DNA of 64,000 bases from positions 62,001 to 126,000 of the forward strand of contig NZ_CP017448.1 in assembly GCF_001753165.1 (NCBI RefSeq), in the 5' to 3' direction. The notes under the pieces were generated by a model. It searched no databases and was not told where the DNA came from. It saw only the letters and a list, made by a program, of their open reading frames with translations. Below are positions 15,963 to 24,749 of the stretch, piece by piece. How positions within the stretch are numbered: the stretch's first letter is position 1; every line of letters begins with the position of its first letter. The stretch comes from Acidihalobacter aeolianus. GTDB taxonomy: Bacteria > Pseudomonadota > Gammaproteobacteria > DSM-5130 > Acidihalobacteraceae. The translations under genes were made by a program, and so were the position numbers.

Positions 15963-18451
15963 GCGCGGTCCCAGAACGGCAATATCAACAAGCCAAACTC
16001 ATGCCCCTGAGATTGGATGTCGAGGGAATGACCTGTGCTTCATGTAGCTCACGCGTTGAGCGAGCATTGAACAAACTGCCTGGCGTTCACGAAGCCGCCG
16101 TCAATCTCGCAACCGAACGAGCTGAACTGGAGTATGACCCGAGCATCGTAACCCCACAGGCGATCTTTTCGACGGTGAGTGAGACCGGCTATACACCCGT
16201 AGACACTGAACTCCAGCTCGCCGTGGAAGGTATGACTTGTGCTTCCTGCGTGGGTCGTGTGGAACGTGCGCTGCAGCGCGTACCCGGCGTGCTTGAGGCC
16301 AGTGTGAATCTGGCAACGGAACAGGCCAAGGTCCGTTTTTTACCCGCCATGACCGATGTGGATGCGCTCACTTCGGCTGTCGCCGAAGCAGGATACAGCG
16401 CGCATACGCTTGACGATGCCAACAGTACCGAAACTGAAGCAGATAAGCGCCAACGAGCGATTCATGCCATGGGTCGTGACGTGCTGATCGCTACAGTGCT
16501 AGGTGTCCTCGTCCTTATTCTGTCTATGGGAGGCACCTTCATCCCTGCCTTCAATCACGCCTTGCGCGCGATCAGTCCATTCCCGCATTTTTGGGATTGG
16601 GTGCAATTCGTTCTCGCGACAGTGGTACTCGTGGTACCTGGAAGGCGTTTCTTTCGCCCCGGCATCATCGCCTACCGCCATCTTTCTCCGGACATGAATT
16701 CCCTGGTGGCAACGGGAACCGGAGCCGCCTGGGCCTATAGTGCTCTGGTACTCATCGCGCCCGCATTGTTCCCGCCAGCGGCTAGACATATTTACTTCGA
16801 TTCGGCCGCCATCGTGATCGCCGCCGTATTGTTCGGCAAGTATCTGGAAGAATTGGCAAAAGGCAGAACCTCGGCGGCAATCCGGAAACTCGTCGATTTG
16901 CAAGCCAAGACAGCCAGAATCCTGGATGCCGATGGCAATGAATCAGAGATCCCGATAGCTCAATTACACGTCGGAGATCGCCTCTCGGTTAGACCTGGCG
17001 AGCGACTTCCCGTTGACGGCAAAGTGGTTGAGGGGCGTGCGCATGTAGATGAATCCATGCTCACGGGCGAGCCCCTACCGGTGGTAAAACAAGCCGGCGA
17101 TGCCGTAGTCGGTGGTACGGTCGATCAGGATGGAAAACTCGTTATCGAGGCAACCTCGGTCGGACGCGACACTGTGCTGGCGCAGATCATCAAGTTGGTG
17201 GAGAGCGCTCAGACCGGCAAATTACCAATCCAGGGTGTTGCCGACCGCGTCGTGCGTGTATTTACGCCGGTAGTGATTGCCATTGCTTTATTAGCCTTTG
17301 TTGTCTGGCTCGTGCTCGGCGCCAATATCAGCGTTGCCTTGGTGGCAGCGGTAGCCGTGCTCGTGGTGGCTTGCCCATGCGCAATGGGCTTGGCGACTCC
17401 GGCGGCGATCATGGTCGGGACCGGTCGCGCGGCTGAACTGGGCGTCCTGTTCCGCAAAGGCGAGGCATTGGAGACGTTCTCGCATGTCGATACGGTATTG
17501 TTCGATAAAACGGGGACTCTGACGGAGGGCCGTCCGACGCTGGTCGATCGAGCTGGGGCGTCGCCAGACGAGGCACTGACTTTGGCTGCTGCCTTGGAAT
17601 CGGCCTCAGAGCATCCATTGGGAAGAGCCATCACCACCGCGGCAAAGGAACAAGGCATTGACGTTCCAGTCGTGCAAGATTTCCGCGCAGTCGCTGGTTA
17701 CGGCATTGAAGGCCGTGTCGGCGAGCGTCTCGTGCGCGTCGGTGCGCGGCGCTTCATGGAACACGAAGGCATCGACCTGGATGAACAGAGTACTCAGGCC
17801 CAAGAACTCGAAGGAGCCGGGCGCACGGTCGTTTATGTGGCGGCTGATGGCAAGCTGCTCGGGCTCCTGGCGATAGCTGATCGCATCAAACCGGAAGCAC
17901 TTGCTGTCGTCAAAGGTCTCATTGCCCGAGGGTTAACCGTCGCCATGGTGACGGGTGATGCACGGCGCACGGCTGAATCTGTTGCCTCTGACCTGGGTAT
18001 TTCCGAAGTGCATGCCGAGGTACTTCCTCAAGACAAGGCGAAGGTGGTCACGGACTTGCAGCAAGCCGGGCGCCGGGTCGCCTTTGTCGGCGATGGTATC
18101 AACGATGCGCCAGCACTGGCCCAGGCGGATGTAGGCATTGCCCTGGCGACGGGGACGGATATTGCCATTGAGGCAGCGGACATCACCCTGACGCGTGGCG
18201 GGCTGGATGAGGTAGTGACTGCGTTGGCTGCGGCACGCAGCACCCTGGGTAATATTCGTGGGAATCTGTTCTGGGCATTTTTTTACAACATCCTCCTGAT
18301 TCCAATTGCAGCTGGCGTAGCTGCCCCGATCGGTATTCACCTTAACCCCATGGTGGCTGGCGTGGCGATGGGACTTTCGTCGGTATTTGTGCTGGGCAAT
18401 AGCTTACGACTCAAGCGATTGAAGGCATTTCATATGCCTGCGACTGCCTGA
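15959..18451 (+). CDS. copA: Copper-exporting P1B-type ATPase
   Basis: An 830-residue Cu(I) efflux pump of the inner membrane. Two N-terminal heavy-metal domains each carry GMTCASC. Eight membrane segments follow, with the transport-site motif [11 protein letters not shown] near residue 470, the phosphorylation site DKTGTLTEG near 516, the TGE actuator loop (LTGEPLP) and the hinge [10 protein letters not shown] near 711. The CPC motif and HMA domains indicate Cu(I)/Ag(I). It overlaps merR by four bases, with DUF302 and a CopZ-type chaperone downstream, giving a complete cytosolic capture-and-export unit. Confidence 0.96.
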   Translation: MSAVPERQYQQAKLMPLRLDVEGMTCASCSSRVERALNKLPGVHEAAVNLATERAELEYDPSIVTPQAIFSTVSETGYTPVDTELQLAVEGMTCASCVGRVERALQRVPGVLEASVNLATEQAKVRFLPAMTDVDALTSAVAEAGYSAHTLDDANSTETEADKRQRAIHAMGRDVLIATVLGVLVLILSMGGTFIPAFNHALRAISPFPHFWDWVQFVLATVVLVVPGRRFFRPGIIAYRHLSPDMNSLVATGTGAAWAYSALVLIAPALFPPAARHIYFDSAAIVIAAVLFGKYLEELAKGRTSAAIRKLVDLQAKTARILDADGNESEIPIAQLHVGDRLSVRPGERLPVDGKVVEGRAHVDESMLTGEPLPVVKQAGDAVVGGTVDQDGKLVIEATSVGRDTVLAQIIKLVESAQTGKLPIQGVADRVVRVFTPVVIAIALLAFVVWLVLGANISVALVAAVAVLVVACPCAMGLATPAAIMVGTGRAAELGVLFRKGEALETFSHVDTVLFDKTGTLTEGRPTLVDRAGASPDEALTLAAALESASEHPLGRAITTAAKEQGIDVPVVQDFRAVAGYGIEGRVGERLVRVGARRFMEHEGIDLDEQSTQAQELEGAGRTVVYVAADGKLLGLLAIADRIKPEALAVVKGLIARGLTVAMVTGDARRTAESVASDLGISEVHAEVLPQDKAKVVTDLQQAGRRVAFVGDGINDAPALAQADVGIALATGTDIAIEAADITLTRGGLDEVVTALAAARSTLGNIRGNLFWAFFYNILLIPIAAGVAAPIGIHLNPMVAGVAMGLSSVFVLGNSLRLKRLKAFHMPATA

Positions 18452-18486
18452 GCGACTTTCATTCCCTTTAGTGAAGGATTGGATCA

Positions 18487-18882
18487 ATGAGTCAATTCGC
18501 GTTTACGGTAAAGAGCAACAGATCGTTCGACGAGACCGTGGCACAGGTGACCGACGCGCTAAAAACCGAAGGCTTCGGTGTGCTCACTACGATTGATGTT
18601 GCGTCGACGCTCAAAGCCAAGCTGGGCTTGGATCAAGCCCCCTATGTGATCCTTGGCGCCTGCAACCCCAAGTACGCTCACCAGGCTCTCCAGGCCGAAC
18701 CCGATATTGGGGCCTTACTGCCTTGCAACGTGGTGGTGCGCGAAGAAGCCGACAAAACAATCAGTGTTGTGTTCATGGATCCCAAGGCCGTGCTCGGCAT
18801 GGTCGACAACCCGGTCGTCAATCCACTTGCCGATGAAGTCGGGGCAAAGTTGAAGCGCGTGGCTGAAATGCTGTCTGCATGA
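18487..18882 (+). CDS. DUF302 family protein
   Basis: A 131-residue cytoplasmic protein of the DUF302 family: an N-terminal FDETVAQVTDALKTEGFGVLTTIDV, then PYVILGACNPKYAHQAL with one conserved cysteine, and the LLPCNVVV strand. Members recur in metal and sulfur loci and are thought to bind small molecules or metals, but no activity is established. It sits 35 bases after copA with its own ribosome binding site and is followed closely by the copper chaperone, so it belongs to the copper operon. Confidence 0.88.
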   Translation: MSQFAFTVKSNRSFDETVAQVTDALKTEGFGVLTTIDVASTLKAKLGLDQAPYVILGACNPKYAHQALQAEPDIGALLPCNVVVREEADKTISVVFMDPKAVLGMVDNPVVNPLADEVGAKLKRVAEMLSA

Positions 18883-18926
18883 CCGCGGCAGCCATCTATC
18901 GACAATCCCAGGAAAGGAGAACCGAG

Positions 18927-19133
18927 ATGAGTGAGATCAACCTCAAAATTACCGGCATGACCTGCGAACATTGTGTACGTGCTGCGACCAAAGCCCTTGA
19001 ACACGTGCCCGGTGTGGAAAAGGCCGAAGTCACCCTGACGCCAGGTGGCGCAGTGGTGCATGGCACCGCCGATCCTTCCAAGTTGATTACAGCGGTCAAA
19101 GAAGAGGGTTATGAAGCCGAGGTTCAGGATTAA
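18927..19133 (+). CDS. CopZ-type copper chaperone (HMA domain)
   Basis: A 68-residue single heavy-metal-associated domain with the Cu(I)-binding motif GMTCEHCV. It carries Cu(I) in the cytosol to the HMA domains or membrane entry site of CopA. ATG 18927 is chosen over an in-frame ATG 48 bases upstream because AGGAAAGGAGA precedes it and the resulting protein is just the domain. The gene is followed by the glutaredoxin-like gene 16 bases on. Confidence 0.93.
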   Translation: MSEINLKITGMTCEHCVRAATKALEHVPGVEKAEVTLTPGGAVVHGTADPSKLITAVKEEGYEAEVQD

Positions 19134-19149
19134 ATCCCTGCGATCAACG

Positions 19150-19389
19150 ATGGCCAGTGTTCTCCTCTACACCAGTCCTGGGTGTCCTGATTGCGCTGCG
19201 GTCAGGCGATATTTAAATCAACACCATATCGAGTTCACGGAACGCGATGTTACTCAACCTGGGGTGGCTGATGAAGCCAAATCACGTTACGGCGTCCGTG
19301 TAGCGCCGATTACGGTTATCGACAATGTCCCCATCTGGGGTACTTTCGCAGATCAAAAGGCTGAACTCGATACACACTTCGATGTTTAA
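19150..19389 (+). CDS. Glutaredoxin-like protein
   Basis: A 79-residue thioredoxin-fold protein with a CPDC active site (YTSPGCPDCAAVRRYL), the cis-Pro loop VAPITVID and no membrane segment. Such mini-glutaredoxins reduce disulfides or glutathionylated thiols. Within a copper operon the likely job is to keep the CXXC motifs of CopZ and CopA reduced. That is an inference from position. The upstream in-frame ATG at 19111 lies inside the chaperone gene, so ATG 19150 is preferred. Confidence 0.88.
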   Translation: MASVLLYTSPGCPDCAAVRRYLNQHHIEFTERDVTQPGVADEAKSRYGVRVAPITVIDNVPIWGTFADQKAELDTHFDV

Positions 19390-19413
19390 GTAGCGAATGT
19401 AAGGGGGGTAAGC

Positions 19414-19671
19414 ATGTACCACTCAGGAGGCATGTATGGCTTGGGTAGCACGATGTGGGGAATACCGATAGTGGGTTTTCTAGTCATGCTGGCGATTTTT
19501 GCTGTCGTCGTTTGGGTGATTGTGTCGATAGCGCGCTCCGCTGGGGGGCATCGTGACACACCCACGCCGTCAGGGCGTGATCCGGCACTGGATGTATTGC
19601 GAGAACGCTATGCGCGCGGTGAAATCGATAGCCAGACATATGAACGGATGAGGCATGAACTCGAACGCTGA
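19414..19671 (+). CDS. Small SHOCT-domain membrane protein
   Basis: An 85-residue protein with one central membrane helix (IPIVGFLVMLAIFAVVVWVI) and a cytoplasmic C-terminal SHOCT motif (ALDVLRERYARGEIDSQTYE). A Met/His/Gly-rich N-terminus (MYHSGGMYGLGSTMW) could bind copper on the outer face. SHOCT proteins of this form are frequent beside copper and silver efflux genes. An AGGGGGGT ribosome binding site precedes it. Confidence 0.85.
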   Translation: MYHSGGMYGLGSTMWGIPIVGFLVMLAIFAVVVWVIVSIARSAGGHRDTPTPSGRDPALDVLRERYARGEIDSQTYERMRHELER

Positions 19672-19749
19672 ATCTGATGAGAATTAATCGGGTGATGGGT
19701 ATCGATTCGAAGGTTACGCTCCAGCCGCATCAGAGGGTTAAATGACATC

Positions 19750-20262
19750 ATGAAGGCAAAGCCGAAAATATTGTTCATAAGTATCGCCATCCTGGTCACA
19801 ACCAGCATTGTCAGTTGGCTGTTTCTCGGCTCATCCGGTAATCAAGCCCCCAATGTACAAATGACCCTACTTAACGGAAAGAAGCTCGATCTGCGTTCAT
19901 TCCACGGTCATCCGGTTTTAATCAACTTCTGGGCCACAACCTGCCCAGGCTGTGTAGAAGAAATTCCATCTCTAGCCAAACTGTATAAACAACTTTCGCC
20001 ACAGGGTTTTGAGATCATAGGAGTAGCCATGTCCTATGACATCCCATCTCAAGTTAAAACCATGACTCAGGATAAACATATTCCCTATCCAATCACGATC
20101 GATCGGAGCGATAGCATCTCCAAGGCCTTCGGCACGATCCGGCTTACACCGACGTCTTTCCTGATCAATCCGAAAGGGCAAATCGTTTATCAGAAGATTG
20201 GCAACGTGGACACCGCCAAACTAAAAGCACAAGTGGAACAGATGCTTCGGCAAAGCAGCTAA
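19750..20262 (+). CDS. TlpA/ResA-like membrane-anchored thioredoxin
   Basis: A 170-residue protein. An N-terminal signal anchor (ILFISIAILVTTSIVSWLFL) places a thioredoxin domain in the periplasm. The active site is ATTCPGCVEE, and TPTSFLINPKGQIV is the cis-Pro loop and following strand. TlpA-like proteins reduce cysteine pairs in copper chaperones, cytochrome oxidase subunits or apocytochromes. Here it may keep a periplasmic copper protein reduced. It lies in the same direction as the copper genes, with gaps small enough for one transcript. Confidence 0.9.
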   Translation: MKAKPKILFISIAILVTTSIVSWLFLGSSGNQAPNVQMTLLNGKKLDLRSFHGHPVLINFWATTCPGCVEEIPSLAKLYKQLSPQGFEIIGVAMSYDIPSQVKTMTQDKHIPYPITIDRSDSISKAFGTIRLTPTSFLINPKGQIVYQKIGNVDTAKLKAQVEQMLRQSS

Positions 20263-20316
20263 CCGAATTCAACAATGTTCAACTGGAAATGATTCGCTTG
20301 CGAACCTGGAAATAGA

Positions 20317-21213
20317 ATGCCATTGCGTCACAGGAAAAAATGGTCTCTGATTTTTCTGGCAGGCCTGTTTGGGCTTGTGCTCGCGAATTCAGCTTCGGCA
20401 GATGCTGGTATCTCAGTTGGACCTCAAGCTGAAGCCGAGCGTGGAGATGCGATTGCCCAGGAAAAAATCGCGACGGCATATCTCAAAAAGGCAGAAAAAC
20501 TTTCAATATCTGAGCAGCCGAGGAACGCTGGCAGGGCCGCAGATTTATTTCTTAAAGCCATGTCCTGGTACAGGAAATCCGCCGATCAAGGTAACTACGA
20601 TGCGCAATTCCATATGGGAGACGCTTACGCCAAAGGTCTTGGTGCGCCACGTGACAAAACTAAGGCCGCGTACTGGTACAGGAAGGCAATTGATGGGGTA
20701 AGGAAAGCCGCTCAACAGGGTATTGTCGACGCGCAGTACCAGCTAGGACGAGCCTATATGTTGGGCAAGGGTATTTCGCAGGACAAAACCAAGGCTGCTT
20801 ACTGGGTTGCCGTGGCTGCTAAACAGGGCTACGCGAAGGCTCAGTACAGTTTGGGTGAAGACTATATTCATGGATGGGGGTTGCCGAAGAATGATGCCAA
20901 GGCTTACCACTGGTACACGAAAGCCGCGAAGCAGGGATACGACAAGGCTTTGAGCCGGCTTGTGACCGCTTACCAGTACGGCGGCTGGGGGGTGCCAAAA
21001 AACCCCGCCAAAGCCGCCTACTGGCTCAAGCGGGCTGCCGAACATGGCGAAGTCGGTGCAGAGCAGCAACTCGCTGAGGCTTATTACTTCGGCGGATCAG
21101 GCATGGCCAAGAACAAATCCAAGGGTATCTATTGGTACAAAAAGGCAGCTAAACAGGGCGATAAAATCGCTCAGATGGCTCTTGACGAATACCAAGATAA
21201 TCTAAGCCCGTGA
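20317..21213 (+). CDS. Secreted Sel1-repeat protein
   Basis: 298 residues: a signal peptide (LIFLAGLFGLVLANSASA) followed by about six Sel1-like tetratricopeptide repeats of the pattern A..LG..Y..G.G...D..KA.YW..KAA..G (for example YQLGRAYMLGKGISQDKTKA). Such solenoids act as periplasmic adaptor scaffolds. The partner is unknown. It is the last gene of the copper block and may not belong to the resistance function. The terminal motif AKQGDKIAQMALDEYQ closes the last repeat. Confidence 0.88.
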   Translation: MPLRHRKKWSLIFLAGLFGLVLANSASADAGISVGPQAEAERGDAIAQEKIATAYLKKAEKLSISEQPRNAGRAADLFLKAMSWYRKSADQGNYDAQFHMGDAYAKGLGAPRDKTKAAYWYRKAIDGVRKAAQQGIVDAQYQLGRAYMLGKGISQDKTKAAYWVAVAAKQGYAKAQYSLGEDYIHGWGLPKNDAKAYHWYTKAAKQGYDKALSRLVTAYQYGGWGVPKNPAKAAYWLKRAAEHGEVGAEQQLAEAYYFGGSGMAKNKSKGIYWYKKAAKQGDKIAQMALDEYQDNLSP

Positions 21214-21429
21214 TTGTACATTTCGCAAACTCGTTAGAGCGGATGTTTAAACTTAGCGTTAACGTCCCCTATTTGTCTGACAGCGGACTATGCCGCGCAG
21301 TAGACGAAGGACTGCTCAGGGTCCAGGCCGTGTGAAAACGCGATTATTGGGGCACTGCCAGCACGAACGGATTTAATTTCACCATCATTGTTTCATGGCG
21401 TCACTAGAGGCCTGTAATAATTCGTCGGA

Positions 21430-21810
21430 TTATTTATTGTTTTTTTTGTCTTGGTCCAGAAAATGGTCGCCGTTGTCCCGCCGAAAGTCGGCAACGGTCT
21501 TGAAGTCCGGGGCCAGCCGGCCCGTCAATCACATCAACTCGACGTTGCGTTGTGCCTCTCGCTCCAGACGGCGTGAGGACTGCACACGATTGAGATAACC
21601 GTAGATAAACAGCTTGAGCAGCGTCGCCGGATGGTAGCCCGGACGGCCCGTGGCTTCGGCGGTGGTCTTGAAGCCCAGCCCCGACAGACTCAGCTCATCA
21701 ACAAACACATCCACCACGCGAACCGGGTTGTCTTCGGCAACGAACTCATCAAGACTTTCCGGGAACAAGGTCGCCTGCTGACGATGCTCGCCTTCGATAA
21801 ATCGCTTCAT
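21430..21810 (-). pseudogene. IS1182-family transposase, N-terminal fragment with nonsense mutation
   Basis: The frame starts MKRFIEGEHRQQATLFPE and carries the family's N-terminal signature (AEDNPVRVVDVFVDEL, ATGRPGYHPATLLKL, NRVQSSRRLEREAQRNVE). Where intact relatives read W-L-T-G-R, a TGA (21529-21531) replaces the tryptophan codon. The same frame then continues with LTGRLAPDFKTVADFRRDNG until a TAA at 21430-21432. The DDE catalytic core is absent. Dead by both truncation and nonsense mutation. Confidence 0.85.
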
Positions 21811-22077
21811 CTGCAGCCCCGAGTTGCCAACCTATTAATTGGATCATCTGGGGTAGGCTTGGTTTGCGTATTTCGGCGCAACGTGACCGGTCATTTCGCT
21901 CGAACGTGACCGCCCGTTTCGGATCAACGTGACCGGCCATTTCGTTTGATCGTGACCGATTTCGGCTCTTTTTCCGAAATCGGCGGTCACGTTCCTCCGT
22001 CATCTCATCCAAGCCACTGGAATTCTTTCACTTATTCCGGCACAACCGCGCTCCTTTGCTCACTCAAGGAGACAGCG

Positions 22078-23616
22078 GTGCCGGCAGCGAGGATTCCAAT
22101 GAAGCATGTCATCGAGGTGCTGCGCCTCAAATACGCAGCCCAACTCAGCCACGCGCAGATCAGCCGCGCCTGCGGCCTGTCCAAGGGCGCGGTCAACAAG
22201 TACGTCAACCTGGCCAGGGCTCAAGGCATCACCTGGCCGTTGCCTGCGGACATGGACGAGGCCGCCCTGGAGGCACGTCTGTTTCCCGCCAAGGCGCCCT
22301 CGAGCCGGTTCGTCGTCCCCGACGGCTTCCAGATCCATCAGGAACTCAAGCGCAAGGGCGTGACCCTGCAACTGCTCTGGGCCGAGTACTGCGCCGCGCA
22401 CGGCGAGCGCGCGTACGCGTATACCCAGTTCTGTCACCATTACCGGCAGTGGCGAGAGCGGCAGAAGCGCAGCCTGCGCCAGCACCATCAGGCCGGGGAA
22501 AAGGTCTTCATCGATTACTGCGGGCCCACGGTCGACATCGTCGACCGTCACACCGGCGAGGTGCGTACCGCACAGATCTTTGTCGGCGTGCTCGGGGCCT
22601 CCAGCTACACCTATGTCGAGGCTACCTGGACCCAGTCGCTGCCCGACTGGATCGCCTCCCACCAGCGCATGCTGGGCTTCTTCGGCGGGGTGCCGGCGCT
22701 GCTGGTGCCGGACAACCTCAAGGCGGCGGTTCAGCGCGCCGAGCGCTACGCGCCGCAGCTCAACGCCACCTATGCCGAGATGGCGGCGCACTACGGCACC
22801 GCCGTGCTGCCGGCGCGGCCCTACAAGCCCAAGGACAAGGCCAAGGTCGAAGTGGCGGTGCAGGTGGTCGAGCGCTGGATCCTGGCGCGGCTGCGCCACC
22901 ACCGCTTCTTCTCGCTGGCCGAGTTGAACCGGGCCATCGCCGCGCTGTTGCCTGAACTGAACGAGCGGCTCTTCCAGGGTCGCACCGAGAGCCGTCGCGA
23001 CCTGTTCGAGAGCCTCGATCGGCCCGCGCTGCGCCCGCTGCCGGGCGAGGCTTACGTCTACGCCGAGTGGCGACGCGCCCGGCCCGGCATCGACTACCAC
23101 GTCGAGGTCGACAAGCGCTGCTACAGCGTCCCGCATGCCCTGGTCGGCCAGGTGCTGGACCTGCGCATCACCGCCACCACGATCGAGGTGCTGCACCGGG
23201 GTCAGCGCGTGGCCCTGCATCCGCGCCACCACGGCCCGGGCCGCTACGTCACCGTCACCGAGCACATGCCCAAGACCCATCAGGTGCACCGTGACTGGTC
23301 ACCCAAGCGCTTCCTGCGCTGGGCGAGCCAGATCGGCCCCAGCACGGCCGAGGTGGTACGCCGCCAGCTGACCGACCGGCCTCATCCGGAGCACGGCTAC
23401 CGCGCCTGCCTGGGGCTGCTCAGCCTCGCTCGGCGTTACCGCCCGGCGCGCCTGGAGGCGGCCTGCGCTCGAGCCTTGGCCATCGACTCGGCCCGTTACC
23501 AGAGCGTCAAGTCGATCCTCGCCCGCGGCCTTGACCAACAGCCCCTCGATCAGAGCCCGGCCCAGGAGGCACTGCCCCTGCACGCCAATGTCCGCGGCGC
23601 CAACTACTATCACTGA
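22078..23616 (+). CDS. istA: IS21-family transposase IstA
   Basis: A 512-residue DDE transposase. An N-terminal helix-turn-helix (LSHAQISRACGLSKGAVNKYV) is followed by the integrase core. The core begins at KVFIDYCGP (first Asp) and continues through VPDNLKAAV (second Asp) to KPKDKAKVEVAVQVVERW (catalytic Glu). GTG 22078 is selected because AAGGAGA precedes it and it gives the family's usual MPAxRIPMK opening. Works with IstB to transpose the element. Confidence 0.93.
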   Translation: MPAARIPMKHVIEVLRLKYAAQLSHAQISRACGLSKGAVNKYVNLARAQGITWPLPADMDEAALEARLFPAKAPSSRFVVPDGFQIHQELKRKGVTLQLLWAEYCAAHGERAYAYTQFCHHYRQWRERQKRSLRQHHQAGEKVFIDYCGPTVDIVDRHTGEVRTAQIFVGVLGASSYTYVEATWTQSLPDWIASHQRMLGFFGGVPALLVPDNLKAAVQRAERYAPQLNATYAEMAAHYGTAVLPARPYKPKDKAKVEVAVQVVERWILARLRHHRFFSLAELNRAIAALLPELNERLFQGRTESRRDLFESLDRPALRPLPGEAYVYAEWRRARPGIDYHVEVDKRCYSVPHALVGQVLDLRITATTIEVLHRGQRVALHPRHHGPGRYVTVTEHMPKTHQVHRDWSPKRFLRWASQIGPSTAEVVRRQLTDRPHPEHGYRACLGLLSLARRYRPARLEAACARALAIDSARYQSVKSILARGLDQQPLDQSPAQEALPLHANVRGANYYH

Positions 23617-23629
23617 GGAGCTCCACGCC

Positions 23630-24373
23630 ATGCTCAATCAACAGACCCGCCAACAGCTGCGCACCCTCAACCTCACCGGCATGCTCGCCGCCCTCGAGCA
23701 ACAACAGGGCCAACCCCAGACCCATGCGCTGTCCTTCGACGAGCGCCTCGCCCTGCTCATCGAGCACGAGGTGCTGCACCGCGAGAACCGACGCCTCACC
23801 CGCCTGCTCAAGGCCGCCCGCCTGCGCGTGCCGGCCTGCGTCGAGGACATCGACTACCACCACCGCCGGGGCCTGGAAAAGCCCCGCATGGCCCAACTGG
23901 CCAGCCTCGACTGGATACACCAGGCACTGAACCTGTGCCTCACCGGACCGACCGGCTGCGGCAAGACCTGGCTCGCCTGCGCACTGGGCAATCAGGCCTG
24001 CCGGCGCGGCCTGTCGGTGCGCTACCTGCGCCTGCCGGCGCTGTTCGAGCAGCTGCGCATCGCCCACGGCGACGGCTCCTACGTCCGGCTCATGGGCCAG
24101 CTCCTCAAAACCGACCTGCTGATCCTCGACGACTGGGGCATCCAAAAGCTCAACACCGCACAGCGCAACGACCTGATGGAAGTCATCGAGGATCGCCACG
24201 GCCGACGCTCCACCCTGATCGCCAGCCAGTTGCCTATCGAACACTGGCACGACTACCTCGGTGAAGCCACCCTGGCCGACGCTATCCTCGACCGCCTCCT
24301 GCACGGCTCACACCGACTCAACCTGACCGGCGAGTCCATGCGCAAGATCCAGGCTCCGGTTGACGGATCGTGA
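23630..24373 (+). CDS. istB: IS21-family helper ATPase IstB
   Basis: A 247-residue AAA+ protein related to DnaC. Walker A is GPTGCGKTWLA near residue 110, Walker B LLILDDWG, and sensor residues follow (LIASQLPIEHW). IstB assembles on DNA and directs IstA to targets. The gene begins 14 bases after istA, with a GAGGAG ribosome binding site inside that gap (ATG 23630). Both proteins are full length. Confidence 0.93.
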   Translation: MLNQQTRQQLRTLNLTGMLAALEQQQGQPQTHALSFDERLALLIEHEVLHRENRRLTRLLKAARLRVPACVEDIDYHHRRGLEKPRMAQLASLDWIHQALNLCLTGPTGCGKTWLACALGNQACRRGLSVRYLRLPALFEQLRIAHGDGSYVRLMGQLLKTDLLILDDWGIQKLNTAQRNDLMEVIEDRHGRRSTLIASQLPIEHWHDYLGEATLADAILDRLLHGSHRLNLTGESMRKIQAPVDGS

Positions 24374-24749
24374 CCGCTCAGGATAGAAAAACCACTCCAG
24401 TGCGCAACCAATGAGAGCAGCGGTCACGTTCACCGAAATCGGCGGTCACCTTCGACGAAATGCGCATGGTTCACGTTTTCACACAGCCTGGGTCGGAAAC
24501 GGAACGTCCGATAACCTTAATCGGCAAGCTTTCCTTTAGCTCGTTCAAATTAACCGGCGATTTTCTACCCCCTTATTGCCTTGCCTCGCGGGGATGCGAC
24601 TGATTGGGGTCGACCCGGAGGACCCGGGCCGAGCAGCCCGCGCCCGGACGGCGCTTGGCTGCGGCCGCGACCAGACGTATTCACGCGAGGTTGCCCGTAG
24701 GGCCAAGGCGATCCGGGCGAATTTCTTTGGTGACTTTCTTTGTTCGTCC

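Larger units (their letters stand above)
21865..24466 (+). mobile_element. Complete IS21-family insertion sequence (2602 bp)
   Basis: The ends are TGCGTATTTCGGCG at 21865 and, inverted, TGCGCATTTCGTCG ending at 24466. Both continue into several copies of an AACGTGACCG-type repeat, the multiple terminal repeats typical of IS21. A 5-bp target duplication TGGTT flanks it (21860-21864 and 24467-24471). Inside are istA and istB, both intact, so the element may still be active. It inserted in the 5' region of the IS1182-type relic. Confidence 0.92.
21324..24490. mobile_element. Decayed IS1182-type element, interrupted by an IS21-family element
   Basis: The left end CAGGCCGTGTGAAAACGCGA (from 21324) and the reverse complement of the right end CAGGCTGTGTGAAAACGTGA (to 24490) are near-identical terminal inverted repeats. 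Between them are the N-terminal third of a transposase gene and its upstream region. Most of the transposase C-terminus is missing next to the left end. Removing the IS21 insertion (21865-24466 plus one TGGTT) joins the 5' region to the right repeat cleanly. The copy is therefore a non-autonomous relic. Confidence 0.75.
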
